Shown here: positions 51,823 to 60,577 of the stretch, in pieces | Layout of the letters: each line of letters begins with the position of its first letter | Numbering within the stretch: position 1 is the stretch's first letter | From: Siphonobacter aquaeclarae | Lineage (GTDB): Bacteria; Bacteroidota; Bacteroidia; Cytophagales; Spirosomataceae | Direction: 5' to 3' | DNA length: 64,000 bases | NCBI RefSeq assembly: GCF_900103285.1 | Contig: NZ_FNGS01000005.1 | Span: forward strand, 1-64,000 | The notes under the pieces: model-generated | Told to the model about the DNA's origin: nothing | Databases searched by the model: none | What the model saw: only the letters and a program-made list of their open reading frames with translations | Translations under genes and position numbers: made by a program

Positions 51823-52523
51823 TGAAACAGACCTATCTATCTGCCTGTTTCCTGGGGCTAGCGGCCCTGGTATCCGGCTGTAAATTCGATAATTACGCGG
51901 CTCCGTCGTCCGAATTCCGCGGTCGCATCGTCTACAAGGGAGAGCCGATCGGGGTAGAATACAACAACGTGAATTTCGAGCTATGGGAACCGGGTTGGGG
52001 GAAGAGCGGCGCCATCAACGTAGCGGTGAATCAGGACGGCAGCTTTTCGTCTGTTTTATTTGACGGAACCTATAAGCTTGTTATTCCCCCGTATCAGGGA
52101 CCGTTCAAATCCCTGAAAAATACAGAAACCCAATCGGATACCATTCCACTGGCCATGCGCGGCAGCCGTACCCTCGATCTGGAAGTGCTACCTTATTACA
52201 TGATCCGTAATGCGAAATTTTCAGGAGGAGAGGGGAAGGTAGGAGCGACGTGCGCCCTGGAAAAGATCATCACCGACGCGTCGGGTAAGGCCATCGAACG
52301 GGTATCGTTGTACGTCAGCAAGACGGCTTTTGTCGATACCCGAACGAGTGTCGCCTCGCAAACGATCGAGGGAAAAGATCTGAAGGACCCGTCGGCAGTG
52401 CAGTTGCAGGTGACAATACCGGCTCTGACGCCTTCGCAGAATTACGTCTTCGCCCGGATCGGCGTGAAAGTCGCCGGTGTGGAAGACCTGCTCTTATCGC
52501 CGATTGAGAAAATAACCTACTGA
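51819..52523 (+). CDS. DUF3823 surface lipoprotein of the SusCD operon
   Basis: The 234-aa protein has a lipobox ending ALVSGC (Cys21) followed by KFDNYAAPSSEFRGRIVYKG. Two Ig-like beta domains are expected (~30-125 with YKLVIPPYQGPF; ~126-234 with ASGKAIERVSLYVSKTAFVD). DUF3823 proteins are encoded directly after SusD in many loci and are thought to be surface glycan-binding proteins. The start codon overlaps the SusD stop (ATGA), indicating translational coupling. Confidence 0.85.
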   Translation: MMKQTYLSACFLGLAALVSGCKFDNYAAPSSEFRGRIVYKGEPIGVEYNNVNFELWEPGWGKSGAINVAVNQDGSFSSVLFDGTYKLVIPPYQGPFKSLKNTETQSDTIPLAMRGSRTLDLEVLPYYMIRNAKFSGGEGKVGATCALEKIITDASGKAIERVSLYVSKTAFVDTRTSVASQTIEGKDLKDPSAVQLQVTIPALTPSQNYVFARIGVKVAGVEDLLLSPIEKITY

Positions 52524-52674
52524 TCCAATCCATGCTGCGCCCGGCGGAGCGGCGACCGGCTGTTCCGCCGTTTTTCTTCTCATTAATCGGATACATGAAT
52601 TTGCAAGCCCGTCGTCGGAAAAAAGGAAAGCCGGCAGGGGCGCGGCGACGTCGTCCGGGAGCGTACCCGCCAGG

Positions 52675-52709
52675 TTTGCGTCGAATATAATCGGGATGGA
52701 GTAGCTTTG
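52675..52709 (+). promoter_or_regulatory. Putative internal promoter before the first GH43 gene
   Basis: TTTG (52675-52678) and TAGCTTTG (52702-52709), an exact TAnnTTTG box, are separated by 23 nt, slightly longer than the usual 19-21. The GH43 ATG is 29 nt downstream. The gene may therefore be expressed apart from the SusCD operon. Confidence 0.4.
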
Positions 52710-52738
52710 CACGGCACACTTTATCCCTCTTCACTCAC

Positions 52739-53707
52739 ATGAAAAAAGTTTTGTTGCTGTTGCTTTGTGGCGGACTGGCCGGTACTTCCCTTGCTCAGAA
52801 AAAATCAGGGAACCCTGTTTTCCCCGGTTGGTATGCCGATCCGGAGGGTGTTATCTTCCAAAAGAAATACTGGATTTTTCCGACGTACTCGGCGCCGTAT
52901 AATCAGCAGATACGGATGGATGCGTTTTCGTCGCCTGACCTGGTCAACTGGACGAAGCACGAACGCATCATTGATACCTCTGCCGTGAAATGGGCGAAAC
53001 GGGCGATGTGGGCGCCGGCTGTCGTTGAGAAAAAAGGAAAATATTACCTCTTTTTCGGGGCGAATGACATTCAGAATGACAACGAGGCGGGCGGTATCGG
53101 CGTGGCGGTAGCGGGTAAACCGGAAGGACCATACAAAGACCTTATCGGCAAGCCTCTGGTTGACAAAATCCGGAACGGCGCGCAGCCCATCGATCAGTAT
53201 GTTTTTCAGGACAAAGACGGAAAATACTACCTGATTTACGGCGGCTGGCGGCACTGCAACATCGCCCGGCTGAGCGACGACTTCACGACGCTCATCCCGT
53301 TTGAGGACGGATCGACATTCAAAGAGATTACTCCTCAGAACTACGTCGAAGGACCGATTATGTTTATCCGGAACGGAAAATATTACTTCATGTGGTCGGA
53401 AGGCGGCTGGACGGGGCCGAACTACTCCGTGGCTTATGCCGTGGCGGATTCGCCTTTTGGGCCGTTTGAACGCGTGGGCAAAATTCTCCAGCAGGATGCG
53501 AAGGTAGCAACCGGCGCCGGGCACCATTCGGTGATCCAGGTCCCGGGGAAAGATGAATGGTACATCATTTATCACCGCCGCCCGCTTGGCGAAACCGACG
53601 CGAACCACCGCGTTACCTGCATCGACCGCATGTATTTCGACGAAAATGGCAAGATCAAGCCCGTTCAGATTACGTTTGAAGGGGTGGAGGCGAGGCCGTT
53701 GAAGTGA
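52739..53707 (+). CDS. Secreted GH43-family glycosidase
   Basis: The protein has 322 aa with a signal peptide (MKKVLLLLLCGGLAGTSLAQ). The five-bladed propeller of GH43 has its three acidic residues in place: base Asp34 in GWYADPE, Asp152 in PIDQYVF (pKa modulator) and acid Glu204 in NYVEGPIMF. WAPAVVEKKGKYYLFF is the typical blade 2. Activity on alpha-L-arabinofuranosides or beta-xylosides is usual, and the subfamily cannot be set by eye. It follows DUF3823 after 215 bp, apparently with its own promoter, and is followed by the large inverted repeat element. Confidence 0.88.
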   Translation: MKKVLLLLLCGGLAGTSLAQKKSGNPVFPGWYADPEGVIFQKKYWIFPTYSAPYNQQIRMDAFSSPDLVNWTKHERIIDTSAVKWAKRAMWAPAVVEKKGKYYLFFGANDIQNDNEAGGIGVAVAGKPEGPYKDLIGKPLVDKIRNGAQPIDQYVFQDKDGKYYLIYGGWRHCNIARLSDDFTTLIPFEDGSTFKEITPQNYVEGPIMFIRNGKYYFMWSEGGWTGPNYSVAYAVADSPFGPFERVGKILQQDAKVATGAGHHSVIQVPGKDEWYIIYHRRPLGETDANHRVTCIDRMYFDENGKIKPVQITFEGVEARPLK

Positions 53708-53718
53708 GGGGCGGGGGG

Positions 53719-54127
53719 AGTTTAGAGTTTACGGTTTTCAGTTTTCTGTTTTCAGTTTGCTGTTGCCAAACCCCTTCGCCCGCCGTGCGTAGCTCCACTA
53801 CGGTAGCATGCGCTACGCACTTTTTAATCAGTAGGCTGCGCCTGCTTGTTTCGTCTCCTGATTCATTAACCTTTGACGGTCGTTATTGAGATAATAGTGC
53901 CCGGGAGGGGTGTTTGAAAACCGGCAGGCACAGCCTACCAATTAAAAGGTACGTAGCGGATGCTACGTACGGCGGGCTACCGGGTTCGGTCATAGTACAT
54001 TCGTTTCTCAGTTGAAGCTACTCAAGGCGGGCAACCTGGTTGGGTAGCAGCCCAACTGAAAACAGTAAACAGAAAACAGAAAACAGAAAACTGAAGACCG
54101 AAAACTGTAAACCGAAAACTTCTAAAC
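53719..54127. repeat. Nested inverted-repeat element bounded by AT-rich heptamer tracts
   Basis: The left end (53719-53767) is seven tandem 7-nt units such as AGTTTAC, GGTTTTC, AGTTTTC, TGTTTTC. The right end (54058-54127) is about ten units of the complementary class (GAAAACA, GTAAACA, GAAAACT, GTAAACC). Inside are two further inverted pairs: 53779-53792 with 53963-53976 (13 of 14) and 53822-53845 with 53924-53947 (about 21 of 24). The whole ~409-bp element lies in the 489-bp gap between two plus-strand PUL genes and encodes nothing recognisable. Confidence 0.8.
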
Positions 54128-54196
54128 CCCCAACATTGAGTTAAAACCCCTCTATCCCTACTATATCAGGTAAGTATCGCTTATTCCGAAGAACCT

Positions 54197-56611
54197 ATGA
54201 AAAAATGCTTCCTTCTGCTGGCTGCCGTCAGCGGGATGGCTCAGGCCCAGGATTTCCGGGCGCCGTCCTATCCGCTCGTTACTCACGACCCCTACTTCAG
54301 TATCTGGTCGGCTTCCAACGAGCTGAACCAATCCACCACCCGTCACTGGACCGGCGCCGAACAGTCGCTGCTGGGCGTGCTTTCGGTCGACGGTACCCGC
54401 TACCGCTTCCTCGGACACGAAAGCAAGAGCTACCAGGCTATCCTGCCGACGTCTGACGAGACCGACCACCAGGTTCGCTACACCGAGACCGAACCGGCCG
54501 CAGGCTGGAATACTGCTGGCTTCAGCGATGCTTCCTGGAAGTCAGGAAAGGCGCCGTTTACCGACAACGCCTCTGCCGGCGGCACCCTCTGGAAGAGTCA
54601 CGATCTCTGGACCCGACGGACGTTTGACCTGGCCAGTATACCGACTGAGCCGGTCTTCCTCAAAATCAATCACGACGATAACATCGAGGTATACCTCAAC
54701 GGGGAGAAGATTTACAGCCACATCGGTTGGTTGCACAAATTCATCTACGTACCCGTCAAATCCGGCCTGAAAGCCGGGAAGAACGTCCTGGCCATCCACA
54801 TCGCCAATACGGCAGGCGGAGCGGGGCTTGACGCCGGACTATCCATCGAAAAAGCGCCGGCGAAGGACCAGGCGCTCCAGGTGGCGACACAGAAAAGCGT
54901 CAGCATTTCTGCTACCCAAACGCGGTATGCGTTTACCTGCGGGAAAGTGGATCTGACGCTGACGTTTGCTTCTCCCTTGATTATGAGCGATTTGAAGTTG
55001 CTGTCGCGGCCGGTATCCTACGTTTCGTATGAAGTGGCGGCGAACGACGGCGGCTCGCACAATGTACAGTTCTATTTGGGGGCGTCGACCGACGTGGCCG
55101 TGAATACAGCCGCACAGGAGGTATCGGTCACGCCGGAGTCCATCGACGGTCTGACTGTCCTGAAAGCCGGTTCCGTTGCGCAGCCGATTCTGAAAAAGAA
55201 GGGAGACGACCTGCGTATTGACTGGGGTTATTTCTACGTCGCCGCGCCGAAAAAGGACAACGCTATGCAGTATACCACCGCCGCACCGGCGTTCAAGCCG
55301 GTTCGGTCGATGCTGCAGCAAGGCAAGCACCTGACCCTGAATACGCTGGTGCCGCTGGGCAAGGTAGGTTCCGAGCCGAAAAAGCAGTTCCTGATGCTCG
55401 CATACGACGATATCGAGGCGATCGATTACTTCGGCCAGCACCTGAAAGCCTGGTGGAAACTGGATGGTACCACGATTCAGCAGGCACTGACGGCTGCCGC
55501 TGCCGACTATGCGTCGGTGCTGGAAAAATGCGCCGCGACCGACCGCCAGGTACGGGAAGACGCCCTCAAGGCCGGCGGCGAAGAGTATGCCCGCCTGTGT
55601 GAGCTCGCATACCGTCAGAGCATCGCCGCGCACAAATTGGTCAAAAGTCCGCAGGGAGATATCCTGTTTCTGTCGAAAGAAAACTTCAGCAATGGCTGTA
55701 TCAATACGGTGGATGTCACCTATCCGTCGGCGCCTCAGTACCTGCTCTACAACCCGGACCTGCTCAAGGGGATGTTGAATGGCATCTTTTATTACAGTGA
55801 AAGTGGTAAATGGACGAAACCTTTTGCCGCGCACGACCTTGGTACGTATCCGCTGGCGACGGGCCAGGTATACGGAGAAGATATGCCGGTGGAAGAATCC
55901 GGTAACATGCTGATTCTGACCGCCGCCATCGTCAAGGCCGAAGGAAAGCCGGATTACGCCCGTACCCATTGGAAAACCCTGACTACCTGGGCGGAATACC
56001 TGTTGAAAGACGGTTTCGACCCGGCTAACCAGTTGTGTACGGACGATTTTGCCGGTCACCTGGCGCGCAATGCGAACCTTTCCGTCAAGGCAATCGTCGG
56101 GCTGGGCTGCTATGCGCAAATGGCTGAGCAACTCGGTCAGAAGGACGTAGCCGTTCGTTTCCGCAAGAGTACCGAAGAAATGGTGCAAAAGTGGATGCAA
56201 CTCGCAGACGACGGCGACCACTACGCCCTTACGTTTGACAGGAAGGGTTCCTGGAGCCAGAAGTACAACCTGGTGTGGGATAAGGTCCTGGGTCTGAAGC
56301 TCTTTCCGCAGTCGGTGTATGACAAGGAAATCCGCTATTACCTGACCCGCCAGCAGCCGTTTGGCCTGCCGCTCGACAGCCGGAAGACCTATACCAAGTC
56401 AGACTGGATTATCTGGACGGCAACGCTGGCCAGCCAGCCTGCTGATTTCAAGGCGCTTATATTGCCCGTGCTAAAGTATGCAAACGAAACTTCTTCGCGC
56501 GTGCCCATGAGCGACTGGTACGAAACCACCAACGGCAAGATGGTCGGTTTCCAGGCGCGCAGCGTCGTGGGCGGGTACTTTATGAAGGTGCTGGATAGTA
56601 AGACGAACTGA
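54197..56611 (+). CDS. Secreted DUF4965/glutaminase-family protein
   Basis: The 804-aa protein has a signal peptide (MKKCFLLLAAVSGMAQA, cut before Q). It starts with the DUF4964-type LVTHDPYFSIWSASNELN, then DUF5127, and ends with the DUF4965/DUF1793 helical barrel (LCELAYRQSIAAHKLVKSPQ, GCINTVDVTYPSAPQYL, AAHDLGTYPLATGQVYGEDM, YNLVWDKVLGLKLFP, WYETTNGKMVGFQARSVVGG). Family annotation comes from fungal glutaminase A, but in Bacteroidota these sit in glycan loci and the barrel resembles glycoside hydrolases. Residues ~88-210 look like an inserted galactose-binding-type sandwich (WNTAGFSDASWKSG, LKINHDDNIEVYLNGEKIY). The substrate is open. Confidence 0.82.
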   Translation: MKKCFLLLAAVSGMAQAQDFRAPSYPLVTHDPYFSIWSASNELNQSTTRHWTGAEQSLLGVLSVDGTRYRFLGHESKSYQAILPTSDETDHQVRYTETEPAAGWNTAGFSDASWKSGKAPFTDNASAGGTLWKSHDLWTRRTFDLASIPTEPVFLKINHDDNIEVYLNGEKIYSHIGWLHKFIYVPVKSGLKAGKNVLAIHIANTAGGAGLDAGLSIEKAPAKDQALQVATQKSVSISATQTRYAFTCGKVDLTLTFASPLIMSDLKLLSRPVSYVSYEVAANDGGSHNVQFYLGASTDVAVNTAAQEVSVTPESIDGLTVLKAGSVAQPILKKKGDDLRIDWGYFYVAAPKKDNAMQYTTAAPAFKPVRSMLQQGKHLTLNTLVPLGKVGSEPKKQFLMLAYDDIEAIDYFGQHLKAWWKLDGTTIQQALTAAAADYASVLEKCAATDRQVREDALKAGGEEYARLCELAYRQSIAAHKLVKSPQGDILFLSKENFSNGCINTVDVTYPSAPQYLLYNPDLLKGMLNGIFYYSESGKWTKPFAAHDLGTYPLATGQVYGEDMPVEESGNMLILTAAIVKAEGKPDYARTHWKTLTTWAEYLLKDGFDPANQLCTDDFAGHLARNANLSVKAIVGLGCYAQMAEQLGQKDVAVRFRKSTEEMVQKWMQLADDGDHYALTFDRKGSWSQKYNLVWDKVLGLKLFPQSVYDKEIRYYLTRQQPFGLPLDSRKTYTKSDWIIWTATLASQPADFKALILPVLKYANETSSRVPMSDWYETTNGKMVGFQARSVVGGYFMKVLDSKTN

Positions 56612-56615
56612 GTGT

Positions 56616-56699
56616 GCAGGGGGCAGAGGGCATGGGGCATGGAGCTAAGGGCACAGGGTCGCCTACCCCATGCCCTTTGCTCCATGCCCCCTGCCCTCG
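56616..56699. repeat. Inverted repeat of GC-rich heptamers
   Basis: Six tandem 7-nt units from 56616 (GCAGGGG, GCAGAGG, GCATGGG, GCATGGA, GCTAAGG, GCACAGG) face five complementary units from 56665 (ACCCCAT, GCCCTTT, GCTCCAT, GCCCCCT, GCCCTCG). The best-paired part is 56636-56659 with 56666-56689 (21 of 24). It fills the gap between two co-directional PUL genes. Confidence 0.75.
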
Positions 56700-56731
56700 A
56701 AATAGAAACATACACTTCTAAACCTTGAAAT

Positions 56732-57769
56732 ATGCTGTTCCGAATGTTGTCGCTACTGCTATTGAGCAGTGTCAGTTTCGCGCAGACGTTTACCAATCCG
56801 CTGCTGCCGTCGGGACCGGATCCCTGGAGTACGTATGTGGATGGCTACTACTATTACATGCATACGACCGGGAATTCCCTCAAGCTCTGGAAAACCCGGT
56901 CGCTGACGGAGCTGCCTAAAGCGGAAACCAAAGTCATCTGGACGCCGCCGGCCGGCGGTCCGCATTCCAAAGACATCTGGGCGCCGGAGATTCACCGGAT
57001 CGACGGAAAATGGTATGTATACTTCACGGCGGGTGACGGCAAATCAGGTGACAACCGTCGCCTGTGGGTCCTCGAAAATGCTTCCGCTGATCCGCTTCAG
57101 GGTTCCTGGGAAATGAAAGGGCAGTTGACCGACGCCTCCAATCAGTGGGCAATCGACGGGTCCGTTTTCGAGCACCGCGGAAAATACTACCTGATCTGGT
57201 CGGGATGGGAGAAGAAAGTTTCGACCGATGAAACACAAAATATCTACATCGCGCGATTGAAGAATCCGTGGACTGTCGAAACGGAACGTACACTGCTGTC
57301 ACGACCTGAACTACCCTGGGAACGAAACTGGAGCAATACCGCCGGATGGAAACCCAAAATTCCCGTCCTCGTCAACGAAGGACCACAGTTTCTCGCGCAT
57401 GGAAAGAAGCTCTTCATCGTCTATTCCGCCAGCGCGTGCTGGACGAACACCTATGCCCTGGGTATGTTATCGGCCAAAGACGACGCGGATCTTTTAAAAG
57501 CGTCTTCCTGGACAAAAAGCCAGGAACCCGTTTTTCAGCAATCCGCTGAGAACCAGGTATTCGGTACTGGCCACAACTCCTTTTTCAAATCTCCCGACGG
57601 AAAAGAAGACTGGATTTTGTACCACGCCAATTCCGCGTCGGATCAGGGTTGCGGAGGTACCCGCTCACCACGCGCGCAGAAGATTACCTGGAACAAAGAC
57701 GGGACGCCTTCCTTTGGCAAACCTATTCCTTCGGGCCAGGCGATACCCCTGCCTTCCGGCACACGGTAG
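56732..57769 (+). CDS. Secreted GH43-family glycosidase (arabinofuranosidase-like)
   Basis: The protein has 345 aa with signal peptide MLFRMLSLLLLSSVSFAQ. The GH43 propeller has base Asp30 in SGPDPW, Asp142 in WAIDGSVF and acid Glu216 in VNEGPQFL. HSKDIWAPEIHRIDGKWYVY and GTGHNSFFKSPDG are typical of the branch containing exo-acting alpha-L-arabinofuranosidases. Together with GH127 this supports an arabinose-containing substrate. It is the last plus-strand gene of the locus; its stop codon abuts the stop of the convergent 94-aa gene without any spacer. Confidence 0.85.
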   Translation: MLFRMLSLLLLSSVSFAQTFTNPLLPSGPDPWSTYVDGYYYYMHTTGNSLKLWKTRSLTELPKAETKVIWTPPAGGPHSKDIWAPEIHRIDGKWYVYFTAGDGKSGDNRRLWVLENASADPLQGSWEMKGQLTDASNQWAIDGSVFEHRGKYYLIWSGWEKKVSTDETQNIYIARLKNPWTVETERTLLSRPELPWERNWSNTAGWKPKIPVLVNEGPQFLAHGKKLFIVYSASACWTNTYALGMLSAKDDADLLKASSWTKSQEPVFQQSAENQVFGTGHNSFFKSPDGKEDWILYHANSASDQGCGGTRSPRAQKITWNKDGTPSFGKPIPSGQAIPLPSGTR

Positions 57770-58054
57770 TTACTGCCAGTGTGGATTCGTCACGACGAGT
57801 AGTAGTACAAATAAGCCATATAACACGCCGGGAACGGCTACAACAAGCAGCAGCAGGTTCGCCAGAACCGGCTGCTGTTTTCGTCTCAGCCAGAGACTGC
57901 CGCCGAGCACGATAGCCAATACGCTGAGGATCAGGAGCCAAAGGCCCATGTTGAAGGACGAGACGGACCCGTCGCCGATTCCCACAAAAAAGAAGTAGAT
58001 GATCACCAGGGCCACGACTGCGTCGATTCCCCAGAGAATACGAAAGAAGATCAC
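57770..58054 (-). CDS. Small three-helix membrane protein
   Basis: The 94-aa protein has three membrane helices (~3-25, ~35-54, ~62-88) separated by short loops: VGIGDGSVSSFNMGLW and LRRKQQPVLAN. I recall such proteins in Bacteroidota, sometimes labelled osmoprotectant transporter permease, but the length does not support a permease. The function is unknown. It is convergent with and directly abuts the GH43 gene. Confidence 0.6.
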   Translation of the reverse strand: MIFFRILWGIDAVVALVIIYFFFVGIGDGSVSSFNMGLWLLILSVLAIVLGGSLWLRRKQQPVLANLLLLVVAVPGVLYGLFVLLLVVTNPHWQ

Positions 58055-58142
58055 GTTGATGGGGGTTTTCCCTCAAAGAAAGCGTATACAAGGGGAAAAC
58101 GGAGTATCCGATACCGACCGATTCGTAAGCGGCGGCGAGAAC

Positions 58143-58634
58143 TTAATGATTGGCAGCCAGGAGGTTACGTTTCATGCCCCGAAGCATAGCGGGAACGACC
58201 ATCCGGTGAAACGGTGCGACGGGCAGAAAATAAAGCCGTCCCCAGAAATTATGAAAACGCACGGTGGTCGAAAGCGTGAGAAACCCGGGCTCCGTCAGCA
58301 GCGAAACGCGGAAATCGAGGTGCCTGTCGTCTTCGCCGAGAACAAGTTCCTGCTCCGTATGCGCATACACGCGAAACAAGCCCATCTGCTCTCCCGGCGT
58401 GCCGGTAAAGGGTTTGCGGTTGCCTTCCGGTACTTTCAGCCCGAGGCGCCGCACCAGCCGGTTTCGCCAGTCAAATAGCCGTTCTACCCAGGCAGGAGCG
58501 GAGGAAAAGAAGGCGCGGCCGGCTTCGAAGGGTGTGACCGGCCGGTCTGTCGGAATCCGGAAGGCATCCTGATACTGCCAGGTACTTTTGGCAAGAACGG
58601 ATGCCGGCGGCAGCGTCGCAGGTTGAACGGACAT
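58143..58634 (-). CDS. DUF2867 family protein
   Basis: The 163-aa protein has the DUF2867 pattern: QYQDAFRIPTDRPVTPFEAG, FRVYAHTEQELVLGEDDRHL, FRVSLLTEPGFLTLSTTVRF, HNFWGRLYFLPVAPFHRMVV. It is probably a START/SRPBCC-like fold. No signal peptide. The function is unknown; the domain is also found fused to SDR-type nucleoside-diphosphate-sugar epimerases. It overlaps the upstream YdeI gene by one base (TAATG), so it is third in a helicase-YdeI-DUF2867 operon. Confidence 0.75.
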   Translation of the reverse strand: MSVQPATLPPASVLAKSTWQYQDAFRIPTDRPVTPFEAGRAFFSSAPAWVERLFDWRNRLVRRLGLKVPEGNRKPFTGTPGEQMGLFRVYAHTEQELVLGEDDRHLDFRVSLLTEPGFLTLSTTVRFHNFWGRLYFLPVAPFHRMVVPAMLRGMKRNLLAANH

Positions 58635-59284
58635 TACTTTTCCGTCGGATTTTTCTTTCCGGAGAGTAGTTTCTCCAGGGTTTTTCCAATGCGTTCCTGC
58701 CGCGTTTTTTCCTGTTTGGCAGTCAGCACCCAGAGTACGTACTCCTTTTTATTGGTATAGGAAAGGCCGTTGAAAAATTCGCGCGCTTCGGTCGTCAGCG
58801 CAGCGGCGAGATCGGCAGGCAGGGAAACCTGTTTGTTGGCGACATCGATGTACCCGCCGTACTCGTTCTGGCGGATTGAGTCGTTTCCGACGCCGGAGGC
58901 TTTTACTTCGTCTATGGGTTTGATGCGGAGACCGCTCCATACCTTATCTACCGCCGCCGATGCACAGGGCGTCAGGGCATACGCTGCCAGCTCGTCCCAT
59001 TTCGCCATTTTGAGGTCGGTTTCGATTCCGGAATCCTTCTTCGGGTAGAAAATCCAGAAAAGCGTATCCTTTTTCAGCAGGGGGTGAATGTACGCAAGCG
59101 CAGCATTCAGCTCCGTACTGTTTTTCACGAAAAGAAAGATACCCTGAAATCCGTCAGGGGTACCGGTGACCCGAACGTCGGCAGGAAATGCACCGAAGAT
59201 GTGTTCCGGTGCGTCGGGGGCGTTTTCCACCCATACCGTCGTGCCGGGTTTGACGAGGAGTTTCCGGATCAGCTTGTTTTCCAT
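58634..59284 (-). CDS. YdeI/OmpD-associated family protein (DUF3052-like N-terminus)
   Basis: The 216-aa protein has an N-terminal ~110 residues (LIRKLLVKPGTTVWVENAP, TLFWIFYPKKDSGI, WSGLRIKP at the end) of the DUF3052-like type. The C-terminal ~80 residues are the YdeI helix bundle (VSLPADLAAALTTEAREFFN, YVLWVLTAKQEKTRQERIGK). This combination is common in Bacteroidota; the role is unknown but often stress related. The start directly follows the helicase stop and the end overlaps the DUF2867 start. Confidence 0.72.
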   Translation of the reverse strand: MENKLIRKLLVKPGTTVWVENAPDAPEHIFGAFPADVRVTGTPDGFQGIFLFVKNSTELNAALAYIHPLLKKDTLFWIFYPKKDSGIETDLKMAKWDELAAYALTPCASAAVDKVWSGLRIKPIDEVKASGVGNDSIRQNEYGGYIDVANKQVSLPADLAAALTTEAREFFNGLSYTNKKEYVLWVLTAKQEKTRQERIGKTLEKLLSGKKNPTEK

Positions 59285-60577
59285 CTACTTGGTCGGCGAG
59301 TTTTTCGGAGGGCCGCTTCGCTTCTTCTTGCCGTGCCACTTGGGCTTTTTCTCGTTGTTGGGACCGGGTTTGTGCGGGGCGCCCTGACCTTTCGGGCGCT
59401 GGTTGTGCCGGGATTTGCCGGAAGGCGGAGCCCAGGCAGGAGCGGGGCCAAGACCGATCTCTTCGGTGATCGACTGCTTCGGAAGATCCCGTTCGAGGAG
59501 GCGCTCAATCCGCATGACGCGGGGCTGGTCCTGCTCGTTGATAAACGTAATAGCAGTACCCTTGTTGGCTGCCCGTGCGGTACGGCCGATGCGGTGCACG
59601 TAGTCTTCCGGATCGCGGGGAACATCGAAGTTCACCACGTGGCTGAGGCTGTCGATATCGATACCGCGGGAAAGGACATCGGTCGCCACCAGAATTGGAA
59701 ACTGGTGGTTTTTGAAATCCCGGAGGATATTCTCACGCTCGGTCTGCTCCGAGTCGGAGGAGATACCGCGGGCTTGCCAGTGCATTTTCCGCAGGGCACG
59801 AACGATCGGGTTTACTTCCGATTTCCGGGACGTAAACAGTACCATGCTCGGTTTTTCCAAATCCTTCATCAGGTGGATGAGCAGCGGAATCTTCTGGTCA
59901 TCGCGGGAAAGGTAAAACTGCTGGTCAATACCCTCGGCCGGTTTCGAAACCGCGAGGTTGATTTCTTCCGGGTGATGAAGAATTTTCTTCGCCAGCTCCC
60001 GGATTTTGGGAGGCATCGTCGCCGAAAACAGCAGCGTTTGCCGTTTGTCGGGTACGTGGTGAAGGATATTCATGATATCGCCGATAAACCCCATGTCCAG
60101 CATGCGGTCGGCTTCGTCGAGTACCACAAACCGGATCTGCTCAAAACGGACATACCCCAGCTGGAGGTGAGCGATGAGGCGACCGGGCGTAGCGATGATG
60201 ATATCGGCTCCCTGGGTCAGCGCCTTGCGTTGCTGTTCCCACTCGGGTCCTTTGTTGCCGCCGTAAATGGCGATGGATGTTGCATCGAGGTAATATCCCA
60301 GGCCCTGAACCTGCTCGTCGATCTGCTGAGCCAGTTCCCGCGTCGGGACGAGGATGAGCGTGCTCGTCTGCCCCTTCGGAAATTCGGGAATGCGGTCGAG
60401 AATAGGGATGAGGTAGGCCCCGGTTTTCCCGGTACCGGTCTGGGCGCAGGCCAGCAAGTCCGTACCGGAGAGGATTTTGGGGATGGCCATCTGCTGTACC
60501 GGAGTGGCCTCGTGAAAATTCATGGATTCGATCGCGTCGAGCGTATCGTCATGAAGGGCGAATTCGTGGAAAAACAA
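59285..60577 (-). CDS. DEAD-box RNA helicase (RhlE-like)
   Basis: The 430-aa protein has all core motifs: Q-motif region EATPVQQMAIP, Walker A AQTGTGKT (45-52), PTRELAQQ, DEAD (154-157), SAT (185-187), VATDVLSRGID and HRIGRTAR (328-335). The C-terminal ~50 residues are basic and Pro/Gly-rich (KKPKWHGKKKRSGPPK), as in RhlE-type helicases that remodel ribosomal or mRNA structures, often at low temperature. It is first in a tightly packed three-gene operon with the YdeI and DUF2867 genes. Confidence 0.92.
   Translation of the reverse strand: MFFHEFALHDDTLDAIESMNFHEATPVQQMAIPKILSGTDLLACAQTGTGKTGAYLIPILDRIPEFPKGQTSTLILVPTRELAQQIDEQVQGLGYYLDATSIAIYGGNKGPEWEQQRKALTQGADIIIATPGRLIAHLQLGYVRFEQIRFVVLDEADRMLDMGFIGDIMNILHHVPDKRQTLLFSATMPPKIRELAKKILHHPEEINLAVSKPAEGIDQQFYLSRDDQKIPLLIHLMKDLEKPSMVLFTSRKSEVNPIVRALRKMHWQARGISSDSEQTERENILRDFKNHQFPILVATDVLSRGIDIDSLSHVVNFDVPRDPEDYVHRIGRTARAANKGTAITFINEQDQPRVMRIERLLERDLPKQSITEEIGLGPAPAWAPPSGKSRHNQRPKGQGAPHKPGPNNEKKPKWHGKKKRSGPPKNSPTK

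Noticed and set aside
53719-54127. Heptamer tracts considered as a CRISPR array
   Set aside because: Units are 7 nt, contiguous and without spacers, and no cas gene is near.
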